A stretch of 64,000 nucleotides of DNA from Rhodococcus sp. ARC_M6 (GTDB lineage Bacteria > Actinomycetota > Actinomycetes > Mycobacteriales > Mycobacteriaceae): contig NZ_JALGQH010000025.1 of assembly GCF_022810305.1 (NCBI RefSeq), positions 24,711 to 88,710 of the forward strand. The letters run 5' to 3'. Position numbers and translations under genes: made by a program. Below, in pieces: positions 55,546 to 64,000 of this stretch; position 1 is the stretch's first letter; each line of letters opens with the position of its first letter. The notes beneath the pieces were generated by a model, which saw only the letters and a program-made list of their open reading frames with translations, did not search any database and was not told where the DNA came from.

Positions 55546-55698
55546 TCGAGTTTCCTCGACTCTTCAGCGCAGAGACGCGCTGTCGAATGCACATTATATT
55601 GCCATTTCTGGCAATCGCTGAAGCTCACAGTGAGCTATCAGATGTGGATTTCTCCACCATTGGTTAGTTCTACCCCGGACTTGGCCTAGCGCCGTCCG
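55546..55698 (-). ncRNA. Candidate structured RNA leading the SLATT-RT operon
   Basis: Six perfect hairpins follow one another within 153 nt. In transcription order on the minus strand they lie at 55698-55676 (CGGAC stem), 55657-55644 (GTGGA-GAAA-TCCAC), 55636-55622 (AGCTCAC/GTGAGCT), 55615-55598 (ATTGCCA-GAAA-TGGCAAT), 55582-55565 (CAGCGC/GCGCTG) and 55559-55546 (TCGAG-GAAA-CTCGA). Three have GAAA tetraloops on the transcribed strand. An alternative long stem CTTCAGCG (55562) with CGCTGAAG (55616) is also possible. No gene covers this stretch, and the SLATT start lies 36 nt downstream. An RT-associated RNA or structured 5' leader is likely. Confidence 0.5.
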
Positions 55699-55837
55699 AG
55701 ATCAGCGATTTTCCCTTCTGTAGCAGTGTCCCATACGAATGCAATCGATGGATTCTGGGCTCGGGAGTCAGGATTTCTGTACCGATCGACGATCCATCAT
55801 GTCAATCAATTTGAAGGTCGCAGGATGTGACTATTGG

Positions 55838-58800
55838 TCAGTCGGGTATCGCACACTCAACGAAATACGCATGAGCGATTTCCATATCGCGTTCGCGGTC
55901 AACACCGACGAATGGCTCTTGATAGGTGACACCGTCGATGGTGAGGTCGGAGGATTTGAGGGAGCCCTTCTTTCGGTACTCGGACGCGAGTTTTGTGGGG
56001 AGCTGGCGGCCAGTAGCGTCGTAGAGGGCATCGCGCTCATACTTTTGCAAGACCGGGAACTGCGTTCTGTAGATGGTCAGTAGCTCCTCTGCAGTGATGC
56101 CCAGCATGACCGCGACAATCGCGTCGATCTCGACAAGTGCTTGTCTGCGATCCACGGCGCGTCGCAGAGGTGTGGCCCACTCCCATTCGGCGCCGATGGC
56201 ACCGAGTAGTGCCCGTTCGGCATAGCCGACGCCGACACTCGGAACCCATGAATCTCGCTGCCAAGCCGGGTCGTACAGCTCCTCCCATAGCGGAGCGTAT
56301 GGACGGACGAGGCAGTTCAGTCGGAGGGTACGGAGGACAAGCTGCTGTTCGAGCTGGTGACCATTCGGAAAGGGGATCTGTTTCCAGGTCGACGGCTTGA
56401 CATGGCCGCTCCCGATTACCTTGATGAGGAAGTCAGCCACGATCGAATGGCTAACCCCCGCGATGACTGCAAGACCGTTCGTTGAGGTTGGCAGGGTGAA
56501 GCTGTGAACGGCATGCACATGCGTAGCGCCGGGAGGGATCAGCGCTGAATGCAGTGTGCGAACGGTTGCGATGTCGCACATTTCTCGCCACGCCAGGCGG
56601 AAGAAATTGGAGCTCGGCTCATCATTCCACGTTGGGTACGCAGCGATGTACTCGTCTGAGGGTTTGGCGACCTGATAGTTCGTTCGCGGGACAAAGTCCT
56701 CGGGGATCGTGTCGAGGCTGAGGTCGGAGTAGTCCTGCTGGTGTTTTGCGGTCGGGTTGGGTTGTTTGAAGAGAGGCGTGCCGACTGAAAAATGTGGACC
56801 TTGCAATATTGTGTCGCCCCACCTGGTGGGTATAGCAGAGCGGGATACGAAGTACCCTAGCTTTCGGTCACGGTCCTCTTCCCATCCACGAGCCCATACG
56901 AAGTCAGTCTCGGCCAAACGCGATGCGGTCGAGATTTTCTCCAGCGCCTGGGCGCTCTCACGATTTACGGGGTACAGCATCCTCGCTTCGATGGCCGGTG
57001 TCCCAGGCTCGTCAATCAGTGCAGCCCATCCCTCAAGCACAGAGCCCGTGACGTGAACCATCCGGCTTGCGTGGGCAGTGGAATCCCATTTGCCATCGAT
57101 AGTTTTGATACCAGGCGCGACTCCGGACCCGTCATGTACTAGTGAGCGAACGACTGTTTCGGGATGATAGAGCCAGGTGGCCTGGGTGAACTTCACGTCG
57201 TCCAGTGGCCATCCATAGATATGGACGCCGTATTGACGTGTGTCGTTGATCTCGGCGAACAGCTTATGTTCATTTCGAAACTGCCAGTGGCGACGAAGGC
57301 GAACGTAGGTTTCGCGTCGAAGCCCCTTCGCTCGCTGCTCAGTGAAATGGCTCTCGGGGTGAATCAGTCCGACGATGCCGTCTCGTGAGACAGATCGCCA
57401 GGTGCGTTCCATGAAACAGCGGTAGAGATCGGGCTGCAACCCGGCGAGTGCAGGGCGATCGACGCCGGAACCGAGGTGTTCCTTTAGCCCCGCCTGCTCC
57501 GCCCGCTCGTTCAGATATGCGTCGAGCGTCTCGTTTAGCGTGAGCGTTTCCGCACGCTTTTGTCGTTTGATTGCCTCCGTCGGTTTATCCGTCAGCTGCC
57601 ACCATGGGTCGGACTCTGCCAGCACTCCAGCCTCGTCCCAGTCTGGGCGCACCCACGGCGGGTTTCCGACCTGCAAGTCGAAGCCACCCTCTGCAAACAC
57701 TGGCGCGAAGTCGAGCTCCCAATGGAAGAATCCTTGATTATCGGCAGTGGCAGCGGCGACCATCAGCCAGGGGAATTCATCCTGAGCATCGTCAATTGAC
57801 TTGGCCTGCGCGAAGGTTCGATCGGTGTCCTCGGCAATGTCGAGCTCCTGCCAACTCATGTCGCCCGCGAGGCTGGTCTGACCGTACTTCTCGAACTTGC
57901 CTGCCTTAGGGGGTACGCCCAAAACTGCTGCGAGCCCGCCAATCCACTGATCCCAATCCGGCGGCTGGATATCGGTAGTCAGCGGCCACGACCAGATCGC
58001 GCACCACGCGTCCATGACTCGACGCAACCTTTGGTAGGCGCCATTTGGATTGCTCAGGACGTTCTCAATGTCTTCACGCGTAACTGCGGGCGTGTGGCGA
58101 GCGGGTTCCAAACCCCACAAGTTGATGTCGCGTCGGATCTCCGACTCGGCAATCGTCAAGCGCCGCAATGTGAATTCCCACAACGTCTCGACACGCTTCG
58201 AAAGGGCGGCGAGCCGCTTGGTGATCTCCTTGCTCGGCGACTTACGAATCTCGTTGCGCCACAAACGTAGTTCTTCGCGCTTCGCGGGGGCGTATGTCTT
58301 CGCCTCGGCGGTATCGATCACCGCGCCCCAACCTTCGGAAGGAAGCAAGAAGTGATGGATGCCTGCACCGATTTCCTCGCCGAGCGGTACGTCCTTGGCG
58401 GGAGTCTTCAACCATTGCTTCTTTGTCAGCAGGCTGGGTGCGTACACCGACCGCCGGGCTCCAATGAGAGAGTTGCCGCGGCGCAGGTGCAGCCCGAACC
58501 ACGGGGCTTGCAAGCCAGCCACCATGGTGTCCAGCCACAGCGAGATTTCCGCCAGCTCGACAGCAGTGGCATTGAGGTCCACACCGTATACCTGGTGAAG
58601 GGCAATGTGCGCCTTCACCTTCTGCAACTCCATCGGATACTTGTCGGCGTCGATAAGCTCGCCCAAGTCCTCCTGCTGGCGTTTCAGGTACTCGGCTGCG
58701 AGCTGGCGAACTGCCTCGATCGCGAATGCGCCTGAACCAAGGGCCGGCTCACAGATGGTCAGCTCGAGGATCTGCTCTGGAGCGGTCCAGCTGCCGTCCT

Positions 58801-60430
58801 GATCGAGCAACTCCTCCAGTGCTTGTGAGACAACGAACTTCGTCAATACTTCCGGCGTGTAGTACGAGGCCGACTGCTGGCGTTCACGACCCGCGAGTCG
58901 AAATACGAAGGTGCCCTTGCGATGTAGAACAGGCTTTTCTTCGCCGGTGGTTTCGTCGATCACCCGGACGAAGTCGGATTCGGAAAGGTGATCGGAGCGG
59001 TCGACGGGAACAACCCACGAACCCTTCTCCGAGTCACCGTTTTTGGCGACCTCGTATAGATCTTCCTCAGCGAAGAAGCCGGTGTACGACATCAATCCCT
59101 CGTACACCGCGCCCAACTGGTTGATGCCCAGCTCGGCATAGCTGATGAAACCACGGTCGCGGCCCTTGCGGTTCTTGGATTCCTTCGATAGTAGTAGGTG
59201 TTCGAGCACCCGTTGGGTGGCTTCGTTGCCGAGGCCAACCTCGTCGATCAGCGAAGTGGATTTTGGATCGAACAGATCTGCGCGTAGCGGGTTGAACAGC
59301 AATCCTGGTGCGGGATCGTCGAGAATATCTTCTCGGTCAACGGGTGTATGACCACGGTCGACAAGTCGGAACAGCGTCGCCAGCGATTGATACAGATGCG
59401 TGCCTGTCCGCGCGTGAGCCGACACCAACTCGGTGAGCGTCAGCTCGCGCAACCGATCCAGTCCGTAACCTTCCTCGTATTCTGCGGCGCCAGTGGGTAG
59501 AACCCGCATCTCGGGTGAGGCTTCTGCATAGAGAAGAAACAGAATTCGGTACAGGAATCGCAACGAATGCTTCGCCAGGTCCTGGCCATTGATGCTGTCG
59601 AGGCTGAGGTCTTGCAGGGTGCGTCGTCGCACTACCTCGTTGGCGATGATTTCGATCGACAGCCTGATACCTTCACGGAGGTCCTTAGATACGCCAACCG
59701 TGTGCTTGACCGAATCTTCGAGAATGCCAGTCCACCAAAGGTTTCCGTGAGCGTTGGGAACTAGTGCCTGCTTGCCGAAGATAGCTGCAGCTCGGTCAAT
59801 TTCACCGCCGCGAGCTTCGTGACGTCGTTCGGTGACAACCAGCAGATCGACGGCCAAGTATCGACCCTCGGCCCAGCGTTCCGCCTCTGCGAGCAGCATC
59901 CATTGACCGGCCTGCACCACCACAAATGCAGGTGGGGTATCCGAACGGAATGCGGCGGAGACGGCCTTGGATGCCGAGGCGATCGGCTTGCCGTCTTCGG
60001 TGGCAGGGGTTAGCAGCAATCCGGTTGCGGGATCAAGGAGGTCTTCGATTGAATCGACTGGAACAGCTTGTAGGAAAAGCGCACTCGCAATGCCGTCGAG
60101 TTGTGCGTCTGGGATCTCGAGGTCTGATCCTGCGCGCTCGGCAGTGAAGTCCGTCAGGCCAGCGGGGTAACCGAAGGCTGTGCGTACCAGTGCATGTGCT
60201 TCCGGAGCGCCATCTGGATTCTCGGCCAAACCTGCGAGAGCTACCTGGAGTTCACCACAGGTGGCGAGCAGATCGCTACGGACTGTCGAGCGACCTTCCT
60301 TTGCCTCGGCGTCCCAGAGCTTGCGTAGCTCCATCACTTTGCCGTGGAAAGACTCCTTCACCGAATCGGTGGTGAAGTAGTGCTCGCTGATCCAGTCTTC
60401 GCCGATGACGATGGAATCGAAAGAGGCCAT
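55838..60430 (-). CDS. Class I N6-adenine DNA methylase, Eco57I/DrmMI-like
   Basis: ATG start 2 bp after the SNF2 gene stop. The 1530-residue protein has SAM motif I EPALGSGAFAIEAVRQLA (~560-575) and the catalytic NPPW in DLQVGNPPWVRPDW (~923). The N-terminal ~400 residues precede the methylase core and may contain a nuclease or regulatory part. The C-terminal ~400 residues hold the target-recognition region. With the SNF2 helicase and the DUF1998 helicase it fits the host-marking methylase of a DISARM-like system. PglX/BREX-type methylases are similar; no BREX partners are present. Confidence 0.82.
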   Translation of the reverse strand: MASFDSIVIGEDWISEHYFTTDSVKESFHGKVMELRKLWDAEAKEGRSTVRSDLLATCGELQVALAGLAENPDGAPEAHALVRTAFGYPAGLTDFTAERAGSDLEIPDAQLDGIASALFLQAVPVDSIEDLLDPATGLLLTPATEDGKPIASASKAVSAAFRSDTPPAFVVVQAGQWMLLAEAERWAEGRYLAVDLLVVTERRHEARGGEIDRAAAIFGKQALVPNAHGNLWWTGILEDSVKHTVGVSKDLREGIRLSIEIIANEVVRRRTLQDLSLDSINGQDLAKHSLRFLYRILFLLYAEASPEMRVLPTGAAEYEEGYGLDRLRELTLTELVSAHARTGTHLYQSLATLFRLVDRGHTPVDREDILDDPAPGLLFNPLRADLFDPKSTSLIDEVGLGNEATQRVLEHLLLSKESKNRKGRDRGFISYAELGINQLGAVYEGLMSYTGFFAEEDLYEVAKNGDSEKGSWVVPVDRSDHLSESDFVRVIDETTGEEKPVLHRKGTFVFRLAGRERQQSASYYTPEVLTKFVVSQALEELLDQDGSWTAPEQILELTICEPALGSGAFAIEAVRQLAAEYLKRQQEDLGELIDADKYPMELQKVKAHIALHQVYGVDLNATAVELAEISLWLDTMVAGLQAPWFGLHLRRGNSLIGARRSVYAPSLLTKKQWLKTPAKDVPLGEEIGAGIHHFLLPSEGWGAVIDTAEAKTYAPAKREELRLWRNEIRKSPSKEITKRLAALSKRVETLWEFTLRRLTIAESEIRRDINLWGLEPARHTPAVTREDIENVLSNPNGAYQRLRRVMDAWCAIWSWPLTTDIQPPDWDQWIGGLAAVLGVPPKAGKFEKYGQTSLAGDMSWQELDIAEDTDRTFAQAKSIDDAQDEFPWLMVAAATADNQGFFHWELDFAPVFAEGGFDLQVGNPPWVRPDWDEAGVLAESDPWWQLTDKPTEAIKRQKRAETLTLNETLDAYLNERAEQAGLKEHLGSGVDRPALAGLQPDLYRCFMERTWRSVSRDGIVGLIHPESHFTEQRAKGLRRETYVRLRRHWQFRNEHKLFAEINDTRQYGVHIYGWPLDDVKFTQATWLYHPETVVRSLVHDGSGVAPGIKTIDGKWDSTAHASRMVHVTGSVLEGWAALIDEPGTPAIEARMLYPVNRESAQALEKISTASRLAETDFVWARGWEEDRDRKLGYFVSRSAIPTRWGDTILQGPHFSVGTPLFKQPNPTAKHQQDYSDLSLDTIPEDFVPRTNYQVAKPSDEYIAAYPTWNDEPSSNFFRLAWREMCDIATVRTLHSALIPPGATHVHAVHSFTLPTSTNGLAVIAGVSHSIVADFLIKVIGSGHVKPSTWKQIPFPNGHQLEQQLVLRTLRLNCLVRPYAPLWEELYDPAWQRDSWVPSVGVGYAERALLGAIGAEWEWATPLRRAVDRRQALVEIDAIVAVMLGITAEELLTIYRTQFPVLQKYERDALYDATGRQLPTKLASEYRKKGSLKSSDLTIDGVTYQEPFVGVDRERDMEIAHAYFVECAIPD

Positions 60431-60432
60431 GA

Positions 60433-63306
60433 TTACAGGTCCTTACCGGGAACGATGACAAGCAGTGGGCGGACCAGTTGCTGGGTGGGAGCGAGGGATT
60501 CGGCGAGGCGTTGTTCCTCAGCAATGCGGCGAGAGAGTTTGTCGACCTTCTTCTTCTGGCCCGCGAACAGCTCGAGCTGTTCTGCACCGGTGTGCCAGCG
60601 GTCGGCACGCTGACGCCAACGCGTCAGCCGTTCGTTTGCGGCATCCTCTTGAGCGGCTAGAACCATCGACATGGCTTTGCTGGCTTCTTCAACGGCGACG
60701 GGTATCAACGCTTGGTATTTCTCGGGGTTCTCGATTGGCCCGGGATTGGCAGAGCCGGGTTTGAGTCCCGTCTCAGCTGCGAGAAAGTTGAGGTCCTCGC
60801 GAGGTTCTACAAGGCAGAAGGAAGGGCGGTCCGGGTTCGGGAATTCGGCAGTGGAGAACACTCGTGAGATCAGCTGTCCTCGCCGATTCATCAAAGTGCC
60901 CATCAACAGCACTGTGGGAGCGTCGACGTCGCCGCGGATGACAAAAATCTGACCGCGGCCCAGTGCGCTCAATGCACGATCACTCGCCCAGTCGAGCACG
61001 GGGTGAAGGGGACCGAGGAAGTGTGCCTCAGGCCAGGTAGTGCCGGCCACGCCCTTGCCTTCCCTTGCAGCGCGGAGCTGCGCGTTGCCGACGGTGTGGG
61101 AGGTCGCGAGCGTCAGACGTTCGAGGACACGACCGTGCTGTAGATAGTTCTGTGGCAACTGAATGAGCCGCTGGCGCAGATCTTTCGGTGGGGTGAGCTC
61201 GGCGATCGCATGATTGGCATGGATCTTCCAACCGACGCCACCGTCGTCCAGTGAAGCATGGGGGACGTCGTGGAATGCAGCTCGGAGTGCTTCGTCGAGG
61301 AATGTGATGTCGTCGGCGTAGAGGCTTTGGCGCGGTGATTCGGGCAATGCTGTGGGCTCGTCTTCTACCGCGTCGAATTGCGCGAAGAAGGCGTCGAGAT
61401 CGTCACCGTCTGCAACATCGTCGACTTCCCGGACCTGTTCGTCGAGTGTGGTGCGTCGAGCAAGGACGTCACGAATTGCAGACTCTTCTTCTCCCACACT
61501 GTGTTTGCCCATCAATGACGCAACGTCGCCGAGGGTGGTGTGTGCTTGGTTTTCACGTTCGAGGAGGCGGGAGAGCACCCGCAGGTCACCCGAGAAATCT
61601 GGATCGGACGGCTCGAGAATAAGCGAAGAAATGACGGGCGGGAACTTCTGCCCGTAACGATCGATACGGCCGTTGCGCTGCTCGATCCGGATCAACGACC
61701 ACGGGATGTCGTAGTGAATCAGGTGGTGGCACTGGGCATGGAGGTTCACGCCTTCCGACGCCACATCGCCGGTGATGAGCACTCGGATCGGGGAGGTCTC
61801 CAGTTTGAAACTGTCCACAATCTCCTGCTGCTCGACGTCGGAGAGCCCGCCGTGCAGCATGGCGATATTTTCCGGCTTGAGTTTCAGCGCCTTGGGCAGG
61901 TGCTCACGCAGCCAATGCAAGGTCGCGATGCGTTCGGCGAACACAACGGCGCGTGTGGAAGATTTCGGTCCGATGCCGATCTCGGAAAGCCTAGCGACCA
62001 GCGCGGAGGACTTGCCGGCGGAGTCGTTCAGAGCGGAGTCGTTGAGAGCGCCGAGAGTTTCGAGAGCATCCAACTCGATGCGTTGCTCGGGAACAAGTGG
62101 GTCAAGCTTGGTGCGGCGCTGCTTGATTGACTCTGCCAATGCAGCAGGGGAGGAGAGAAAGGCCTTTGCCAGCGTCCAGGGGAAGAGTGCCTTGGTCTCG
62201 CCCGAGTATGGTGAACGGCCTTCCTGAGGGTGCAGCCATGTATGTGAGAGTTCCCTCGCCACAGCATCTTCCGCAGGCGAAGGTGCGATCAGTTTGTGGA
62301 CGGGTTCGGCGCGCTCGGCCCAGTCGCTGCCCACCTCTGCCGCTACCTCCGGGTGGTGCCTGTGGCGGCGAATCAACAGCGAAGCAACATCGTCCTTGGT
62401 GAACGTGCCATCCGCTTTGACCGCAGTGGGGTCAAGAAGGCGGAGCAGCTCCGCAAACGATTCTTCCTTGCCATTGTGCGGTGTAGCGGAGGCGAGGATC
62501 AGTGCCTCGGTGTTGGGCGCGAGGACCCGAGCCAGCTCGTTGTTCTGCGTACCGACATTGGTGAGGTTGTGCGACTCGTCGATAACCACGGCATCCCAAT
62601 GCTGGCGTTCGAGATGCGCCTTGTATCGGGGACTCTTGAGAGTGTCGATGGAGATGATCGCGCGCTTGAAATATGTGAACGGGTTACGGGTGGCCGGCAA
62701 CTTCTGTCGAACCTTCTGAATACCCGCAGAGTCTAGGCGCACGAATGGCAATGCGAACCGGCACCACAGCTCATGCTGCATCTGCTCGAGCACATGCTTG
62801 GGCGTGACGACGAGGATGCGTTCGCCACGGCCGCGTCGAACCAGCTCCGAGAGGATCATGCCGATTTCGAGGGTCTTGCCCAGGCCCACCGCGTCCGCAA
62901 TGAGGATGCGAGGACGGATATGTTGCGGATCAAGGGCCTTCGCGACTGCGGCGCGCTGGTATCCGAGCGAATCGGCCAACATCTGAGTGGACACGGTCAG
63001 TGTCTGATCGCCATAGGGGAACGGCGTTTTGCGGAGTAGAGCCTCGAGCCACAGCCGTGAATCCCGGTATCCAGAGGACCCGTCGGCAACAACCTCGGTC
63101 TTGGCCGGGTCCATAACCTCGATGTGGTCGAGACTCGAATAGAAGGACGCAGTTGTGTCTGCGACCAGCTCCGATAGACCACGGGCCCGGACGAGCCAAC
63201 CGTCGGACCCCTGCTCGGCTGAGGTGACCAGCCACTCCTCGTCGCGAACGACAACTATCGAACCGGGCGCGATGTTGAGGCCCTCACGAGATTCGGCGAT
63301 GGTCAT
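60433..63306 (-). CDS. SNF2-type helicase, DrmD-like
   Basis: ATG with AGGAG nine bases upstream; first gene of the minus-strand operon. The 957-residue protein has SNF2 motifs: LIADAVGLGKTLEIGMIL (~135-152), VVIDESHNLTN (~240), ASATPHNGKEES, and the C-terminal DIPWSLIRIEQRNGRIDRYG (~528-547). DrmD of class 1 DISARM is this kind of helicase, and the following adenine methylase agrees. The promoter of the operon should lie just upstream, in the gap before the plus-strand gene at 63445. Confidence 0.82.
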   Translation of the reverse strand: MTIAESREGLNIAPGSIVVVRDEEWLVTSAEQGSDGWLVRARGLSELVADTTASFYSSLDHIEVMDPAKTEVVADGSSGYRDSRLWLEALLRKTPFPYGDQTLTVSTQMLADSLGYQRAAVAKALDPQHIRPRILIADAVGLGKTLEIGMILSELVRRGRGERILVVTPKHVLEQMQHELWCRFALPFVRLDSAGIQKVRQKLPATRNPFTYFKRAIISIDTLKSPRYKAHLERQHWDAVVIDESHNLTNVGTQNNELARVLAPNTEALILASATPHNGKEESFAELLRLLDPTAVKADGTFTKDDVASLLIRRHRHHPEVAAEVGSDWAERAEPVHKLIAPSPAEDAVARELSHTWLHPQEGRSPYSGETKALFPWTLAKAFLSSPAALAESIKQRRTKLDPLVPEQRIELDALETLGALNDSALNDSAGKSSALVARLSEIGIGPKSSTRAVVFAERIATLHWLREHLPKALKLKPENIAMLHGGLSDVEQQEIVDSFKLETSPIRVLITGDVASEGVNLHAQCHHLIHYDIPWSLIRIEQRNGRIDRYGQKFPPVISSLILEPSDPDFSGDLRVLSRLLERENQAHTTLGDVASLMGKHSVGEEESAIRDVLARRTTLDEQVREVDDVADGDDLDAFFAQFDAVEDEPTALPESPRQSLYADDITFLDEALRAAFHDVPHASLDDGGVGWKIHANHAIAELTPPKDLRQRLIQLPQNYLQHGRVLERLTLATSHTVGNAQLRAAREGKGVAGTTWPEAHFLGPLHPVLDWASDRALSALGRGQIFVIRGDVDAPTVLLMGTLMNRRGQLISRVFSTAEFPNPDRPSFCLVEPREDLNFLAAETGLKPGSANPGPIENPEKYQALIPVAVEEASKAMSMVLAAQEDAANERLTRWRQRADRWHTGAEQLELFAGQKKKVDKLSRRIAEEQRLAESLAPTQQLVRPLLVIVPGKDL

Positions 63307-63444
63307 GCTGTGATTACTCCTGAGGATTGACGGTCTGACGTATCAACTTAGTGCCCGGGCGCGACCAGGTGTGTGACGCCTGGTTCGGCGGGTTTGTCGG
63401 TGACCTGTGGCACAGTCGGACAAACTGGGACAAAGGGTAGGTTA

Positions 63445-64000
63445 ATGGTGAATCAGAGCTATTTGGCAGATCAGGCGAATGACGAGGAATTTCGTCTCGG
63501 CCGTGAGCTGGACAGGGTTGCGCTCTTCTTCGAAATGAATCTCGATGAGGATGAAATTCGTAGAACGCAAGAACTGTACGGCCGGGTCGCTGTGCGATTT
63601 CTGCCGTTGCATGGTGCTGCTGCACTAATTAGAAAGTATCCGGCGCTGACGTTGACGACTTTGGTGGGACACGCAGGTCTCGCGTATGAGCAGGGGCGCT
63701 ACTGGGAGAGTTTCTGGGCAGAATTGGGCCTCGAGCACGACGCTGAGGTTGAAAATGCTCTGAGAGGGGCGCTCGCTGGCTTACTCAGGAAGTTCGGGTT
63801 GAGGGAGTTTCCCGAGATTTCGGGCAGTTACATCAGGGTGATGGCAATGCACGCGGGAATTCCAGTGCATTGCCTAGTAGTACTTTGTTACCTCGGCGTG
63901 TCCGCTCGAGTTTCGACGGATTTCTCGAGACCATGCCCACATGGATGCACACACCCTCAACCGCGTCGGAGAATCGATGGATACGTTTGTCGGTGAAGTG
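63445..64000 (+). pseudogene. Frameshifted hypothetical defence-island gene, 3' partial
   Basis: ATG after AAAGGGTAGG-type sequence, divergent from the SNF2 gene. The first ~145 residues read well (FRLGRELDRVALFFEMNL, LTTLVGHAGLAYEQGRYWES, SYIRVMAMHAGIPVHCL). After about 63875 the frame turns into Arg/Pro/Cys-rich sequence ending at 63996. Meanwhile other frames show coding-like stretches FDGFLETMPTW and then AHTLNRVGESMDTFVGEV to the window edge. Two frame changes are needed to join them, the second explained by loss of a GATG repeat unit. Family unknown; a sequencing error is the alternative. Confidence 0.5.

Noticed and set aside
55511..55594. N-terminal extension of the SLATT protein
   Set aside because: AAGGAG before the ATG at 55510 decides the start, and the extension would run into the hairpin array.
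53504..55698. A classical retron
   Set aside because: The RT lacks the NAxxH and VTG retron features I could look for, and the accessory gene is SLATT. The upstream RNA is kept as a candidate without the retron label.
55739..56083. Plus-strand open frame at the methylase 3' end
   Set aside because: It overlaps the coding end of the methylase and has no ribosome site; the methylase frame there matches the rest of the protein.
43193..63306. BREX system
   Set aside because: The methylase resembles PglX-type enzymes, but no BrxA, BrxB, BrxC, PglZ or BrxL-like gene is present.
1..64000. CRISPR arrays, tRNA or rRNA genes, insertion sequences
   Set aside because: No regularly spaced repeats, no tRNA-like cloverleaf ends, no rRNA and no transposase or integrase motif were seen on reading the window.

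Overview
The window is high-GC actinobacterial DNA. Frequent GTG starts, many 4-bp start/stop overlaps and the protein flavour point to a mycolic-acid actinomycete; Rhodococcus (erythropolis/qingshengii-like) is my best guess, as an inference. No rRNA, tRNA, CRISPR array or transposase was found. The window splits into a conflict-system operon (1-11.9 kb), a metabolic block (12-26 kb) and a large defence island (26-64 kb) that continues past the right edge.

1-11.9 kb: one tightly overlapping plus-strand operon. It encodes a protein with fibronectin-III-like segments (cut by the left edge), a GTPase-associated protein 1 (GAP1) homologue, a von Willebrand A-like protein, a zinc-ribbon GTPase of the double-GTPase type, a protein joining a GAP1-middle-like region to a C-terminal TerD domain, two membrane proteins (one DUF4407-like), a small unknown protein and a degenerate kinase-like protein. 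This matches the GAP1/GTPase-centred conflict systems described by comparative genomics.

12-26 kb: a small secreted protein, a SnoaL-like protein, and an oligopeptide-type ABC transporter (lipoprotein, two permeases, fused double ATPase) followed by a TauD/AtsK-type dioxygenase. A candidate cysteine-containing leader peptide precedes the transporter, which suggests uptake and desulfonation of an organosulfur compound under sulfur control. Next come an unusual PLP racemase-ureohydrolase fusion (minus strand), an amino-acid permease with a tandem universal stress protein, a metallo-beta-lactamase-fold hydrolase and a luciferase-like oxidoreductase.

26-37 kb: a plus-strand series with a sigma-region-4-like HTH protein, a MORC/MutL-type GHKL ATPase, a Z1 helicase, a ParA ATPase, a small ParA-linked protein, a PD-(D/E)XK nuclease, and a DEDDh exonuclease-BRCT-BRCT-TerD fusion.

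37-63.3 kb: mostly minus strand. In transcription order, an SNF2-type helicase, a 1530-aa adenine methylase, an HTH protein, a 2123-aa DEAD/DUF1998 helicase with a C-terminal nuclease-like domain, and a RelE-like/UvrD helicase form a DISARM-like locus. An AT-richer SLATT-reverse transcriptase cassette sits between the methylase and the HTH gene. Its 5' leader is a row of perfect hairpins, three with GAAA tetraloops on the transcribed strand, and is a candidate RT-associated non-coding RNA. A second RelE-UvrD gene at 37-39 kb carries a stop-containing remnant of the giant helicase upstream, which records a duplication. Between the two UvrD copies lie an HNH nuclease, an EVE-like/PD-(D/E)XK protein and a toxin-antitoxin-SecB-like chaperone operon. 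A frameshifted gene ends the window.
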